In this document: positions 17,317 through 26,101 of the stretch, piece by piece
Layout: every line of letters begins with the position of its first letter
Numbering within the stretch: the first letter of the stretch is position 1
DNA from: Nitrosomonas oligotropha
GTDB lineage: Bacteria > Pseudomonadota > Gammaproteobacteria > Burkholderiales > Nitrosomonadaceae
Direction: 5' to 3'
Length of the DNA: 40,583 nucleotides
Assembly (NCBI RefSeq): GCF_009833085.1
Contig: NZ_QRBZ01000030.1
Location: forward strand, 1 to 40,583
The notes under the pieces: generated by a model
The model's input: the letters and a program-made list of their open reading frames with translations, nothing else
What the model was told of the DNA's origin: nothing
Databases searched by the model: none
Program-made: the position numbers and the translations under genes

Positions 17317-17500
17317 TTTTTATCTCTTCTTTATTGATGCCGTAAATGAGACTGTATTGTTTTTCCAAAGTTCGGTGGCGTCTTGAAATTAATAAAATCT
17401 CACCCACGATACAAATCAGCGTCACAACGTATGAACCCCACACATAAAGTCCATACCCACCCATTGAAAAAAACTCCGACCAGCTTGACCAAATCATCAT
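17300..17500 (-). CDS. ccmD: Haem exporter accessory protein CcmD
   Basis: CcmD is a small membrane protein needed to release holo-CcmE from the CcmABC complex. The 66 residues contain one transmembrane helix (about 14-38, [20 protein letters not shown]) followed by a basic [11 protein letters not shown] segment, as is usual. It overlaps ccmC by four bases and ccmE by 17 bases, so the three are coupled. Short length makes sequence evidence modest, but the position is decisive. Confidence 0.93.
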   Translation of the reverse strand: MMIWSSWSEFFSMGGYGLYVWGSYVVTLICIVGEILLISRRHRTLEKQYSLIYGINKEEIKNETTS

Positions 17501-18240
17501 ATCGCTCCGTTCTTATGTAACTCAGCCACCCATGCTGTATGGCTCTCGCGTTCCAGAATGATCACGCGCGTACGCTTCAATATTACTGCAATGGAATACA
17601 TCCAGCTTGCAAATACCATAATCAGCATGCCTGTCAGCATGGTGCTCGCCATCGCGGGTGCTTGATTGACACTGACGGATGCGCCTTGATGCAAGGTATT
17701 CCACCATTGCACTGAGAAATAAATGATCGGAACATTCACCACGCCAACCAAGGCAATAATCGCACCCGCTTTATCTGCGCGACGCGGGTCATCAATGGCT
17801 GCTTGCAATGACATGAAACCGATATAGAGAAAAAACAGGATTAATTCGGAAGTCAGCCGGGCATCCCATACCCACCAGGTTCCCCACATCGGTTTGCCCC
17901 ATAATGCACCCGTCCAAAGCGCTATAAAGGTAAACATCGCACCAGTTGGAGCAATGGCTGTTGCAAACATGGAGGAAAGCCGGGTATTAAACGCCAAGCC
18001 AATGCCCGCCCAGAACGCCATCACGACATACAGAAACATCGACATCCACGCTGCGGGGACATGAATGAAAATAATCCGGTAAGCTTCACCTTGCTGAAAA
18101 TCCGTAGGCGCAACAAAAAAACCGACATACAGTCCCGCGCCTAAAAGTGCTACCGCAGCAAAAACGAATATCGGAATCATTTTCCCCGCCAGTGAATAAA
18201 AACTGGCTGGAGAAGAATATTTGAACCAATTAATAGCCAT
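17497..18240 (-). CDS. ccmC: Haem transporter subunit CcmC
   Basis: CcmC presents haem to CcmE at the periplasmic face of the membrane. The 247-residue protein has about six transmembrane segments and the WWD domain WGTWWVWDARLTSELILF, with the conserved histidine in FIHVPAAWMS. Length is typical. It is the first gene of the ccmCDEFGHI-bcp run; 232 bases separate it from ccmB, so it may have its own promoter. Confidence 0.97.
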   Translation of the reverse strand: MAINWFKYSSPASFYSLAGKMIPIFVFAAVALLGAGLYVGFFVAPTDFQQGEAYRIIFIHVPAAWMSMFLYVVMAFWAGIGLAFNTRLSSMFATAIAPTGAMFTFIALWTGALWGKPMWGTWWVWDARLTSELILFFLYIGFMSLQAAIDDPRRADKAGAIIALVGVVNVPIIYFSVQWWNTLHQGASVSVNQAPAMASTMLTGMLIMVFASWMYSIAVILKRTRVIILERESHTAWVAELHKNGAI

Positions 18241-18472
18241 ATTTAAATTTTATAATTCTTCACGTTAAATTTCAGTCCCGATTCAGCCCTAAATTTTTAG
18301 CCGCCAATTCTATACCAAATCGATACGAAAATGACAAAATCCAGAATTGACTTTCAAGAAGTGATTTCGATATCTTGAGTGATCTTGCAGAAAAATTTGC
18401 ACAGATAATGCAAAAACTTGCTGAAATTATCTTCTGCGAGTTAAATCAACTTCACTACTGCCAGCGTTTGTT

Positions 18473-19132
18473 CTACTCCAGTGAAACACGCAAGGCTGAA
18501 GCAGCTGCCCAGGGTGCGAAAACAACAGACACTAAAAGAAATGCACCAATTAAGGACAAGTGCGCATCAAATTCCATTCCGGACATATTCGCTTCCACCG
18601 CACCCGCGCCAAAAATCAACACTGGAATATAGAGTGGCAGCACCAGTAACGAAACCAATACACCACCACCGCGCAGCCCTAAAGTCAGTGCCGCGCCAAT
18701 AGCGCCTATTAAACTCAGCACCGGGGTACCGAGTAATAAAGCCGCAGTTAAAACAAGCAATGCTTCCCCCGGCAAGTCATATTGAATACCCAGAACCGGC
18801 GCCATCAATACCAGCGGCACACCGGTTACCAGCCAATGCGCAGCGGCTTTTCCCAGCACTAACAGCGATAGCGACTGCGGCGACAGCAGCATTTGCTCCA
18901 ACGTGCCATCCAAATAATCATTAGAAAACATCCGGCCCAGCGACAACATCGAAGCCAATAATGCCGCAACCCATACCACACCCGGCGCCATGGTACGCAG
19001 CATATTCATTTCCGGCCCGACGCTAAGTGGAAACAGGCTCACCACGATAATGAAAAAAAACAGCGTAGTCAGCACATCGGCTTGACGCCGCACCGCCAGT
19101 AAAAGATCACGTTTAATTATCCACATAAACAT
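18473..19132 (-). CDS. ccmB: Haem ABC exporter permease CcmB
   Basis: CcmB is the membrane partner of the CcmA ATPase; together they release holo-CcmE. The protein has about six hydrophobic segments and the family-typical FFFIIVVSLFPLSVGPE and GVVWVAALLASMLSLGRMF. I place the start at the ATG at 19132, giving 219 residues beginning MFMWIIKRDLL, because homologues start there and it lies directly after the ccmA stop; an ATG-like start at 19177 would overlap ccmA by 44 bases. No strong ribosome binding site is visible, consistent with coupling to ccmA. Confidence 0.94.
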   Translation of the reverse strand: MFMWIIKRDLLLAVRRQADVLTTLFFFIIVVSLFPLSVGPEMNMLRTMAPGVVWVAALLASMLSLGRMFSNDYLDGTLEQMLLSPQSLSLLVLGKAAAHWLVTGVPLVLMAPVLGIQYDLPGEALLVLTAALLLGTPVLSLIGAIGAALTLGLRGGGVLVSLLVLPLYIPVLIFGAGAVEANMSGMEFDAHLSLIGAFLLVSVVFAPWAAASALRVSLE

Positions 19133-19133
19133 A

Positions 19134-19790
19134 TCAGGCCAGATGCAATTGCGTTGTTGATGTTGCTGTAATATCAATCTCTTGGTGTGTCGTCATGACC
19201 ACCATACCGCCTTCCCGCAAATGCTGTTCGAGCAGCTCCTGAATCAATTTAACTGCTGCCACATCCAATGCAACCAAGGGTTCATCCAGAATCCACAAAG
19301 GGGTTTTACATACCAGCAAACGGGCCAATGCAACACGGCGCCGCTGGCCTTGCGATAATACCTTTACCGGCAATGCTTCCCTGCCCCGTAAACCAATATG
19401 TCCGAGCGCGTCTTTCGCTTGATCAACGCCGATGTCAAAACCCGCTAACGCGCTTGAAATACGCAAATTCTCAATTACCGTTAAATCATCTTTCGTGCCG
19501 CTTAAATGCCCGATATAAGTCATTGCACCATAATATTCGCCATCCAGCGCGCGAATCGAAGTCCCGCTCCAGCGAATCTCACCGGCGGCGGGGTTGGACA
19601 ACCCGCACAGCATGCGTAATAAACTGGTCTTACCGCTGCCATTGGGACCGCGCACTTGCATCAGGCCACCCGCCTCAAGTGAAAAATTGACATCTCTAAA
19701 AAGCTCGCGATCACCGCGAACACACGCGAGATTGATACCTTGTAGCATTATTTTATCGATCGATGGAATAGACTGCTGATTATAACGCAT
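19134..19790 (-). CDS. ccmA: Haem ABC exporter ATP-binding subunit CcmA
   Basis: CcmA is the ATPase that powers release of haem-loaded CcmE. The sequence has Walker A GPNGSGKT, the ABC signature LSQGQRRRVALARLL, Walker B LWILDEPLVALD and the switch histidine in VVMTTHQEI. With the start at 19790 it has 218 residues; homologues begin at the internal MLQGINLACVRGD, so the ATG at 19748 (204 residues) is a serious alternative. An AGGT stands eight bases before the 19790 ATG, while nothing precedes 19748. It is the first gene of the ccm run and divergent from the sensor kinase gene. Confidence 0.95.
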   Translation of the reverse strand: MRYNQQSIPSIDKIMLQGINLACVRGDRELFRDVNFSLEAGGLMQVRGPNGSGKTSLLRMLCGLSNPAAGEIRWSGTSIRALDGEYYGAMTYIGHLSGTKDDLTVIENLRISSALAGFDIGVDQAKDALGHIGLRGREALPVKVLSQGQRRRVALARLLVCKTPLWILDEPLVALDVAAVKLIQELLEQHLREGGMVVMTTHQEIDITATSTTQLHLA

Positions 19791-19955
19791 TGAGGATACC
19801 TATGGCACCGTAGATCATTTAGCGAGTTATTCTGCGATTCCCGATAACTTTATCAAAAACATCAAACCTGACCGGCGAAATTTTAATCAGATCTCTTCAT
19901 TTCCAATATACTTTATCGAATCTCAGATCCGGGAATTGCAATAAAGGAGAGTGAT

Positions 19956-22430
19956 TTGTTTTTTACGCGCGATGATCGAAAAATCAGCATTATAGGTGGT
20001 TTATTATTGCTGGGACTTACGCTGACGACGGGCATTACCGTATACACTGCCATGCGACAGGAGATCGAGTCGGTGCTGGGTAGAGGATTGGCTGTCGCCT
20101 TGCAGGGGAAGTCATTTTTGCTGGAGTCTCAAATTGAAAAAGGCTTGGCGGATGCTCGCGCACTATCGCTGCGCCCTTTTATTGTTCAATCGATGCAGCA
20201 ACTCACCGCCGAACCAGGCAATCTCAGTGCGTTACACGATCTGATGCGAAATGTTAACTCGCTGCCCGAAGCGGGCTTCTCAGCAGCCATCGTTCACGAT
20301 ATGCACGGTAAAACGCTGTCACAGGTAGGTGAATTCTCCAAAAGTAAAGAAGCGCTCCGGTTAAACAAAGATACATTCCTCATATGGGATAAACAACTCA
20401 TTCTTCACACCACGAATGATGTGCTCGATCAAGATAAACACCGCATTGGCAGTATCACAACACAAGTTATATTGCCGCAGCTCACGAAGCGATTCATAGG
20501 TATGAGATCGATCGGTGAAACCGGTGAATTCGTTTTGTGCGCAAAACCGGAGGAAGGAAAATATGAAGTGGCATGTCTGATGAGCCAGATAAATGGCGTC
20601 CAATTCAAGCATCTACTTCCGAATGAAAGTGTACCATCCAAATTTCTGACGATTTACAGGAAAAGCGGTGTTGCCGCCACCATGGATTATCGCCAGGTAC
20701 CCGTCATAGAAACCTATGCTTCTTTGGATTCCATCGGTCTTAACATGATTCTCAAGCTGGATGAAGAAGAATTATTTAAACCGGTTACTGAAAAGCTGCA
20801 AGATATCAGCATTTATCTTGCGGCACTGATTATCGCTGAAATATTGTTATTAAACTGGTTTGTACGCAAGCTTATCAAATCGGAAAGAGAAGCCCGGAAA
20901 GCCAAAGAAACAGCTGAGCAATTTTCCATTGAATTAAGCCGCAAAGAAAGTGAGTTACGGGAACGCTTAAAAGAAATCACGTGTCTTTATGAAATTCGCC
21001 GCAGTATCGGATTGGAGTTATCGATAGAAGCAGTCTGCCAGAATATCATTAAGTTTTTAATTCCCGCAATGCAGCATCCGGAACATACATCGATTACGAT
21101 TGAATTGGATGGAAAGCGTATTTCTTCCTCGCTTCAGGCTGAGGATTCCACACATGAATTAACCTCGGATATCTGTATTAATGGTGAGAATCATGGCCAA
21201 TTAAGTGTTCTTTACCCTGAAAAAAAACCTTTCTTAGTCATAGAAGAACAAAGGCTTATTAATGCGATTACAAGTGATTTGGCGCTATGGCTTGAACGAA
21301 AACAAGTTGACGAGCTATTGCACGCACGCCTTAAAGAAATCACATGCCTGTATGAAATCCGCCGTAGTATGGGAATGGAGCTTTCGCTGGAAGATGTTTG
21401 CTTCAGCATATTCAAATACCTAATACCTGCTTTGCAGTATCCGGAAATTGCTACTGCTGTTATCGATATCAATGGCAAAAATTTCACTTCTCTCCATGAG
21501 GATTCCAGTCATACCAACCAACTTCAGTCTATTAGCAAAATAGATACTAACGATTCCGACGTTGAGCCCCCTCATAAAATGGATGAAAATAAATCTGCTT
21601 TGCAATCGAAAATCCGTGTCAATGGAAAAGAATGCGGGCATTTAATTATTTTTTACTCTGAAAACAAACCATTCCGGTTGCCGGAAGAACAGAAGCTTGT
21701 TAATGCCATCGCCAATGATTTAGGCAGCTGGCTTGAACTTAGAAGATTAGAGCAAGCATTGGTATCCGTGGCTGAAGAGCAGGCGCATACAATCGGACAG
21801 GAATTACACGATAATGTCGGACAACAAATCGCTGCGATTGGTTATCAGGCCAGAGTACTCGAAAAGAAAATTTCCGCGTCGACGATCGGAAATGAAAATT
21901 TGACCGCATTGGCAGCCTCGATTGCTTCACAAACACAAACTGCGGTGATTCATATCAAGCAGCTTGCACAAGGATTACTGCCATTTGAATTGGAAGCCAA
22001 TGGCTTGATTCAAGCATTACAAACCTTGGCCACCAGAATCTCAACAACGTATAATATCGACTGTAATTTCTCGTGGCATAACATTAGTATAATCAATGAC
22101 AATAGCGTAGCGCTCAATTTGTACCGAATTACGCAGGAAGCTGCAAATAATGCCATCCGGCATGGTAAGGCGCAGCATATAACCATTACCTTAACATCGG
22201 ATGAAAAAACGCTTCGCTTATCAATCTGTGATGATGGGTGTGGCTTTACTGGAATTGATATCAATCATCCGTCGACGCCGGGAATGGGCATTAAAATCAT
22301 GCAATACCGTGCGAAGCAATTGGGCGCGAAGATGGAAATTTTAGCCCGCAAAGAAGGCGGCACGGAAGTTCGTTTAAAAACACAATTAACTAAGAATGTC
22401 GATAATGAAAGCAAAAGTAATGCTCGTTGA
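19956..22430 (+). CDS. Membrane sensor histidine kinase (NarX/HisKA_3 type) with duplicated sensory module
   Basis: The 824-residue protein has a transmembrane helix (about 12-32), an extracytoplasmic sensor (about 33-280), a second helix (about 286-304), then two tandem copies of one roughly 120-residue GAF-like module. The copies begin at about 335 and 458 with RLKEITCLYEIRRS, and each has LIPA and PE and NGE/K landmarks. The kinase core follows: phosphoacceptor His618 in GQELHDNVGQQIA, the N box EAANNAIRHG, DDGCGF and GMGIKIM. The TTG start is convincing because a full AAAGGAG stands seven bases upstream. It overlaps the response regulator by 35 bases. The signal is unknown. Confidence 0.9.
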   Translation: MFFTRDDRKISIIGGLLLLGLTLTTGITVYTAMRQEIESVLGRGLAVALQGKSFLLESQIEKGLADARALSLRPFIVQSMQQLTAEPGNLSALHDLMRNVNSLPEAGFSAAIVHDMHGKTLSQVGEFSKSKEALRLNKDTFLIWDKQLILHTTNDVLDQDKHRIGSITTQVILPQLTKRFIGMRSIGETGEFVLCAKPEEGKYEVACLMSQINGVQFKHLLPNESVPSKFLTIYRKSGVAATMDYRQVPVIETYASLDSIGLNMILKLDEEELFKPVTEKLQDISIYLAALIIAEILLLNWFVRKLIKSEREARKAKETAEQFSIELSRKESELRERLKEITCLYEIRRSIGLELSIEAVCQNIIKFLIPAMQHPEHTSITIELDGKRISSSLQAEDSTHELTSDICINGENHGQLSVLYPEKKPFLVIEEQRLINAITSDLALWLERKQVDELLHARLKEITCLYEIRRSMGMELSLEDVCFSIFKYLIPALQYPEIATAVIDINGKNFTSLHEDSSHTNQLQSISKIDTNDSDVEPPHKMDENKSALQSKIRVNGKECGHLIIFYSENKPFRLPEEQKLVNAIANDLGSWLELRRLEQALVSVAEEQAHTIGQELHDNVGQQIAAIGYQARVLEKKISASTIGNENLTALAASIASQTQTAVIHIKQLAQGLLPFELEANGLIQALQTLATRISTTYNIDCNFSWHNISIINDNSVALNLYRITQEAANNAIRHGKAQHITITLTSDEKTLRLSICDDGCGFTGIDINHPSTPGMGIKIMQYRAKQLGAKMEILARKEGGTEVRLKTQLTKNVDNESKSNAR

Positions 22431-23052
22431 TGATCATGCCATGTTACGGCATGGCCTTGCAATGCTCATCAATATGGAACCGGATATGGAAGTATTTGCT
22501 GAAGCGGGTGATGGCGCTGAGGCAATGGAAATACTCAAGAAAAATAATTCGATCGATATTATTTTATTGGATGTAACACTCAAAACGGTATCGGGACTTG
22601 AAGTCATCAAGAGTATCCATGCATTGGTTCCGGATTTACCGGTGCTTTTTATATCCATGCATGATGAATCGGTTTATGCTGAACGCGCACTTCGTTCCGG
22701 TGCCCTGGGTTATGTCATGAAACACGAACCGGGTGAAGTACTGCTTGAAGCTATCCGTGAGGTTTTAAAAGGCAATGTTTATCTCAGCAAACAGATGCAC
22801 AAAAAGCTTTTAAAACGAATGGTCATGAAAAGCTCTGAACCAGAGCATCTCATTAATACGCTGACGTCTAGTGAACTGGAAGTTTTGCACTTAATAGGAC
22901 AAGGGCATAATAGTCACGAAATTTCTCAGATGCTGTGCCGCAGCATTAAAACCATCGACACACACCGCTTTAATATCCGATCGAAATTAAACCTGAAAGA
23001 TGGCGCCGATTTGATTCGCTACGCCACACGCTGGATCTCTCAGCAACAGTAA
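22396..23052 (+). CDS. NarL/FixJ-family response regulator
   Basis: The partner of the preceding kinase. The 218 residues comprise a receiver domain (about 5-120) with the acidic pair in VDDHAML, the phosphoacceptor Asp in IILLDVTL, the conserved FISMH and the switch Lys in VMKHEPGE. A LuxR-type helix-turn-helix follows (about 152-212: LTSSELEVLHLIGQG, then SIKTIDTHRFNIRSKL). Overlap with the kinase gene by 35 bases shows cotranscription. An in-frame ATG at 22405 is an alternative start. Targets are unknown; the divergent ccm operon next door is a candidate. Confidence 0.92.
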   Translation: MSIMKAKVMLVDDHAMLRHGLAMLINMEPDMEVFAEAGDGAEAMEILKKNNSIDIILLDVTLKTVSGLEVIKSIHALVPDLPVLFISMHDESVYAERALRSGALGYVMKHEPGEVLLEAIREVLKGNVYLSKQMHKKLLKRMVMKSSEPEHLINTLTSSELEVLHLIGQGHNSHEISQMLCRSIKTIDTHRFNIRSKLNLKDGADLIRYATRWISQQQ

Positions 23053-23248
23053 TAATTCAAATGCTATGAAGCATTTCCGGGAAGAAGTCTGGACAAAGAC
23101 AATACCTGCTTCTCTCAAGAGCCCTGCGGCTAAAAATAAATCATGCGATGAGCGTTCCGTTTGGCCGTTCTGCCACTTGTATCAGTAAGAAATAGTAATA
23201 AAACCAATAATCCAGTTGAAATAATCAACGCGCATGATTCAAAAATAA

Positions 23249-23274
23249 CCCCGCTGATTACAGCGGGGCTTTCA
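23249..23274 (+). terminator. Probable terminator of the sensor kinase-regulator operon
   Basis: CCCCGCTG (23249-23256) pairs perfectly with CAGCGGGG (23261-23268) around an ATTA loop. A broken T-rich tail CTTTCAATTTTC follows. The hairpin is strong and the tail weak; it is about 200 bases after the response regulator stop. Confidence 0.6.
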
Positions 23275-23439
23275 ATTTTCTCAAAGCTGAAGTGTGATGT
23301 TTCTTGAAGGGTGGCAATTCATTTTTTGAGATATTTCTAGTGCACATCTCAAATCGAATAATAAAGAAAAAATAACTGCAGAAATTTAAACATAGAACCC
23401 AATTCAACACGCCCATGACCTCCAGGATCATTGTGACAT

Positions 23440-23508
23440 TCTTAAGAAATATTTTCTTAAGAGTGCTTGGGTTAAGCGGTACATTTACAATAAATAGGGA
23501 TTGTAAAT
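23440..23508. repeat. Two adjacent near-perfect palindromes
   Basis: TCTTAAGAAA (23440-23449) and TTTCTTAAGA (23453-23462) form a perfect 10-base inverted repeat with a TAT spacer. Twenty bases further, ATTTACAAT (23483-23491) and ATTGTAAAT (23500-23508) form a perfect 9-base inverted repeat with an 8-base spacer. Both have the size of transcription factor sites, although the neighbouring genes converge here. Confidence 0.6.
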
Positions 23509-23587
23509 ACTTAAAGATGAGGCAAAATATATTGTTTAAATCAAAATGTAAGTTAAAAGCCCGTAAAATAAAATTACGATAAAAAAC

Positions 23588-23809
23588 TTAATTTCTGTTT
23601 AAAGATGTTTCATACCCATTGACGTATTTCTTTTTGCTTGCCGTCTTTCCGAATTTTAAAGCGATCACGATGTAAGCGACAAAAAAAGCTAATCCCAATT
23701 GGCCATCGGTAATAATCCAGTTAAAGATATACTGGGTTAGTTCAAACATCGATAGCAGGCTAGCTCCTATAGCGATAATTGCAATAGTAAATATCTGTTT
23801 TGTTGACAT
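23588..23809 (-). CDS. Small two-helix membrane protein, 73 aa
   Basis: I do not recognise this protein. Two hydrophobic segments (about residues 6-30 and 38-52) frame a short loop, and a basic FGKTASKKKY tail follows, probably cytoplasmic. The start is well supported by AAAGGA at a good distance before the ATG. It is the last gene of a same-strand run that starts with the SulP-type transporter and includes a 35-residue peptide and a universal stress protein, so a role with that transporter is possible. Confidence 0.72.
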   Translation of the reverse strand: MSTKQIFTIAIIAIGASLLSMFELTQYIFNWIITDGQLGLAFFVAYIVIALKFGKTASKKKYVNGYETSLNRN

Positions 23810-23926
23810 GATAATTTCCTTTGTAATAAAAATAATTGTTTAGAAGATTCTGCGCTTACTTCATCGACTCTCGTTAGGCGCGCTACCTATCACTCCAAAA
23901 TAAACATACAGATTTAATTTCCTGTT

Positions 23927-24331
23927 TTATTTTGAGCGTACCAATAATATTGAAGAGTCGACTTTAGCAACCAACTGCTCGGCAACGGAACCTACATAGA
24001 AACGTTCCAATCCACGACGATTGGACGTTCCCACTACGATCAGATCCGCTTTCCAGTCATAAACAGCGGCAGCAATAGCATCGGCGATACCATTTAATCC
24101 ATATTCAGCTTCGGCATTGAGGAGGCGTGTTTCGACACTTAAAACATCAGTGTCGGATTTAGCTTTCTCAAGAATTTCATTGCCTTTGTTCTTATCGGTG
24201 TCATTTTCACCACCGATGCAATGAACAATGCACAAAGTTGCGTTATAAGTGTTAGCAATATTGATTCCTTCCGCTAACGCTTGCTGAGCTATCTCGCTAC
24301 CATCGACTGCCACCATAATTCTTTTGTACAT
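23927..24331 (-). CDS. Universal stress protein, UspA family
   Basis: The 134-residue protein has the single Usp fold: MYKRIMVAVDGSEIAQQALA at the N-terminus, ATLCIVHCIGGE in strand two, and a C-terminal nucleotide-binding signature GTSNRRGLERFYVGSVAEQL ending SILLVRSK. The signature is close to the G-2X-G-9X-G(S/T) ATP-binding type, so ATP or AMP binding is likely. An AAGAG ribosome binding site precedes the ATG. It lies downstream of the SulP-type transporter and the 35-residue small protein, a setting in which Usp proteins often act as nucleotide-dependent regulators of transport. Confidence 0.92.
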   Translation of the reverse strand: MYKRIMVAVDGSEIAQQALAEGINIANTYNATLCIVHCIGGENDTDKNKGNEILEKAKSDTDVLSVETRLLNAEAEYGLNGIADAIAAAVYDWKADLIVVGTSNRRGLERFYVGSVAEQLVAKVDSSILLVRSK

Positions 24332-24407
24332 ACACTATTCTCTTAATGAATTCCTGCTGGGTTTGTTAACCAAGTAATAATACTTTTAGTTCTTAAACAC
24401 CATCGGA

Positions 24408-24515
24408 TTACGACAAATTATGCGACGGCAATTTGTCTTGCAGATTATTGCTGTGCATTTTTTTCAAATAAACAAAATACTGTTTAATTACAGAGACTAA
24501 TAATTTTTTAAACAT
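24408..24515 (-). CDS. Small protein, 35 aa, between transporter and Usp genes
   Basis: A short ORF on the minus strand starts with ATG at 24515 and stops with TAA at 24408. It has a textbook ribosome binding site, AAGGAG, eight to nine bases upstream, the best in this neighbourhood. The peptide begins MFKKLLVSVIKQYFVYLKK, an amphipathic basic helix likely to lie on the membrane, and ends with a polar SHNLS tail. It stands 104 bases after the transporter stop and 76 bases before usp. The leader before its start and the leader before usp share CATTAAG and GAGAAT. I know no family for it; the call rests on the ribosome binding site and position. Confidence 0.55.
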   Translation of the reverse strand: MFKKLLVSVIKQYFVYLKKMHSNNLQDKLPSHNLS

Positions 24516-24619
24516 GACAAATTCTCCTTAATGTATTTCAATACGTTTTTACGGTAATGCTTTGATTCATTTACTTATGAATGACTAACAGTTTACAAAA
24601 AGTCATACATTCAACATGT

Positions 24620-25957
24620 TTACTGCAAATTACTATTATCTTTTCTCAGGCTATCGAAATAACGTTTGATAACTGATTTCCCAGGCATATTCTCGTGTTT
24701 GGTATAAACCAGATAGTGCACTACACCATGGATCACCATTGCAACCAACAGACCTTCAAAAATACCTACTTTATAAACCAAGCCCGCTGTCAAGAAAGCC
24801 AATATCAGCGCATAAGGACCATAATGTGTGACGTGTACCAACCCGGCAATCATCTTATAACCGGTAAACAACATGATGGCCGCCAAAGCAAATTTCGGTA
24901 AATAGTCGAGGTAATGCGTATTGAACGTAAAGAAGCACACCACGGAACCAATAACCAAGACCGAGAATTTGGTCATCGCGCCAGCAAGCTTATTGGTCGT
25001 GCTCTTAGCTAAGCCATCCAAATTCGTCATACCACCGAAGAAACTCGAACCTAAATTAGCAATCCAGATTGCAAGCAAACTATTATTACTATTGGTTTTA
25101 CGTTTTAACGGGTCAATTTTCTCGATGGCCGCATTACTCATCACCTGTTCAATCACATCCACGATTGCCAGCATGGCGCAGAAAAATATCATATAAGCCA
25201 GCATCAAAACTGTTGTGTCTTCACTCGGTAATGGCAATTTCAATTGCAGCTCAATATCTTCTACAGAAATCATGGGGACAGTCATAAACTGCGCCAAGAT
25301 CACACCACCGATGATAATCGCAAAATACGGAACTGCCGGTTGTGTATCTTTAAACTTAGCAAATAGGAGTAGAAACAGACCAAGACCGCCAGCTGAAATC
25401 GCCGCCATCTGAATGCGTGCTTCATTCCAGAAATCTTCTGTTACCAGTTCAGCAGGTATCTCGTAGGTAAATTCCGAGAATTTCAGCAAAATCTTCAATC
25501 CGACACCAGCCAGTAAGCCTTCAACCAGATATACCGGAACCGCAACCAGCAAATAGCGTTGCCAATTAAATTTCCAAATAATGGCTTGCATAATGGCAGT
25601 CATACATATACAGAATGCCATATTCTGAATACCAAAAGCAGCCACACCCATCGCCAACACTGGGGCCAACCCGGCCGCAATACCCGGTGATCCAATAAAA
25701 TTGCCCGGCTTGAACCAGGCATTTATCCATCCAATCAAGGAAGCAAAGGCTACTGTAGCCAAGCCTACTTTGATCGGATAATTCGACATAATTGCAATAC
25801 CAATCGTTAATGGAATCGCCATTGCGCCAGTGATTAAACCCGCAGCAGTATCACGAAAAACATACTGCGACTGAAAAGCAGCTGAGCCCTCTTTTTTAAC
25901 AGTCTCTACTTTCTTTTGCTGCGAGACTATCGATTCATCATCTGACCGTGTTGCCAT
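24620..25957 (-). CDS. SulP-type inorganic anion transporter lacking a STAS domain
   Basis: The 445-residue protein has about 10-12 hydrophobic segments and the SulP/SLC26-like start FRDTAAGLITGAMAIPLTIG, followed by GSPGIAAGLAPVLAMGV. The later SSFFGGMTNLDGLAKSTTNK region matches the second pseudo-repeat with its conserved polar residues. It ends 25 residues after the last helix, so the cytoplasmic STAS domain usual in SulP carriers is missing. GAGAGAGG lies seven bases before the ATG. Substrate cannot be told: sulfate or bicarbonate are the obvious choices, and bicarbonate would suit an autotroph. Small protein, usp and a small membrane protein follow on the same strand. Confidence 0.82.
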   Translation of the reverse strand: MATRSDDESIVSQQKKVETVKKEGSAAFQSQYVFRDTAAGLITGAMAIPLTIGIAIMSNYPIKVGLATVAFASLIGWINAWFKPGNFIGSPGIAAGLAPVLAMGVAAFGIQNMAFCICMTAIMQAIIWKFNWQRYLLVAVPVYLVEGLLAGVGLKILLKFSEFTYEIPAELVTEDFWNEARIQMAAISAGGLGLFLLLFAKFKDTQPAVPYFAIIIGGVILAQFMTVPMISVEDIELQLKLPLPSEDTTVLMLAYMIFFCAMLAIVDVIEQVMSNAAIEKIDPLKRKTNSNNSLLAIWIANLGSSFFGGMTNLDGLAKSTTNKLAGAMTKFSVLVIGSVVCFFTFNTHYLDYLPKFALAAIMLFTGYKMIAGLVHVTHYGPYALILAFLTAGLVYKVGIFEGLLVAMVIHGVVHYLVYTKHENMPGKSVIKRYFDSLRKDNSNLQ

Positions 25958-26026
25958 AAAAATACCTCTCTCGTAAACTGTTAGTGATAAACTTTATAAA
26001 ATCTTTTTGTTCAACTAAAAGTAAAT

Positions 26027-26101
26027 TTAATCTTCATAGTCAAACAGCTTGTTGAAGAATTTTTCGTCGTTGAAATAAACCGGCATCCTGCGATCCGTCA
26101 T
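26027..26101 (-). CDS. Possible 24-aa peptide or gene remnant
   Basis: An ATG at 26101 opens a 24-codon frame starting MTDRRMPVYFNDEKFF and ending DYED, then TAA, 69 bases before the transporter start. The same frame continues upstream without a stop to a TGA at about 26169-26167, and beyond that TGA to another ATG near 26230. The composition looks protein-like, but there is no ribosome binding site. It may be a leader peptide, a broken gene or chance. Confidence 0.25.
   Translation of the reverse strand: MTDRRMPVYFNDEKFFNKLFDYED

Larger units (their letters stand above)
23053..23587. other. 535-base convergent intergenic region with three hairpins
   Basis: No gene is visible. The region lies between two convergent transcription units. 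It holds a terminator-like hairpin at 23249-23274 and two near-perfect palindromes at 23440-23462 and 23483-23508, listed separately. The right half is AT-rich. Confidence 0.6.

Noticed and set aside
18375..18632. 85-codon plus-strand frame starting in the ccmC-ccmB gap
   Set aside because: Most of it lies antisense to ccmB, no ribosome binding site precedes the ATG and the sequence after residue 35 looks like a shadow.
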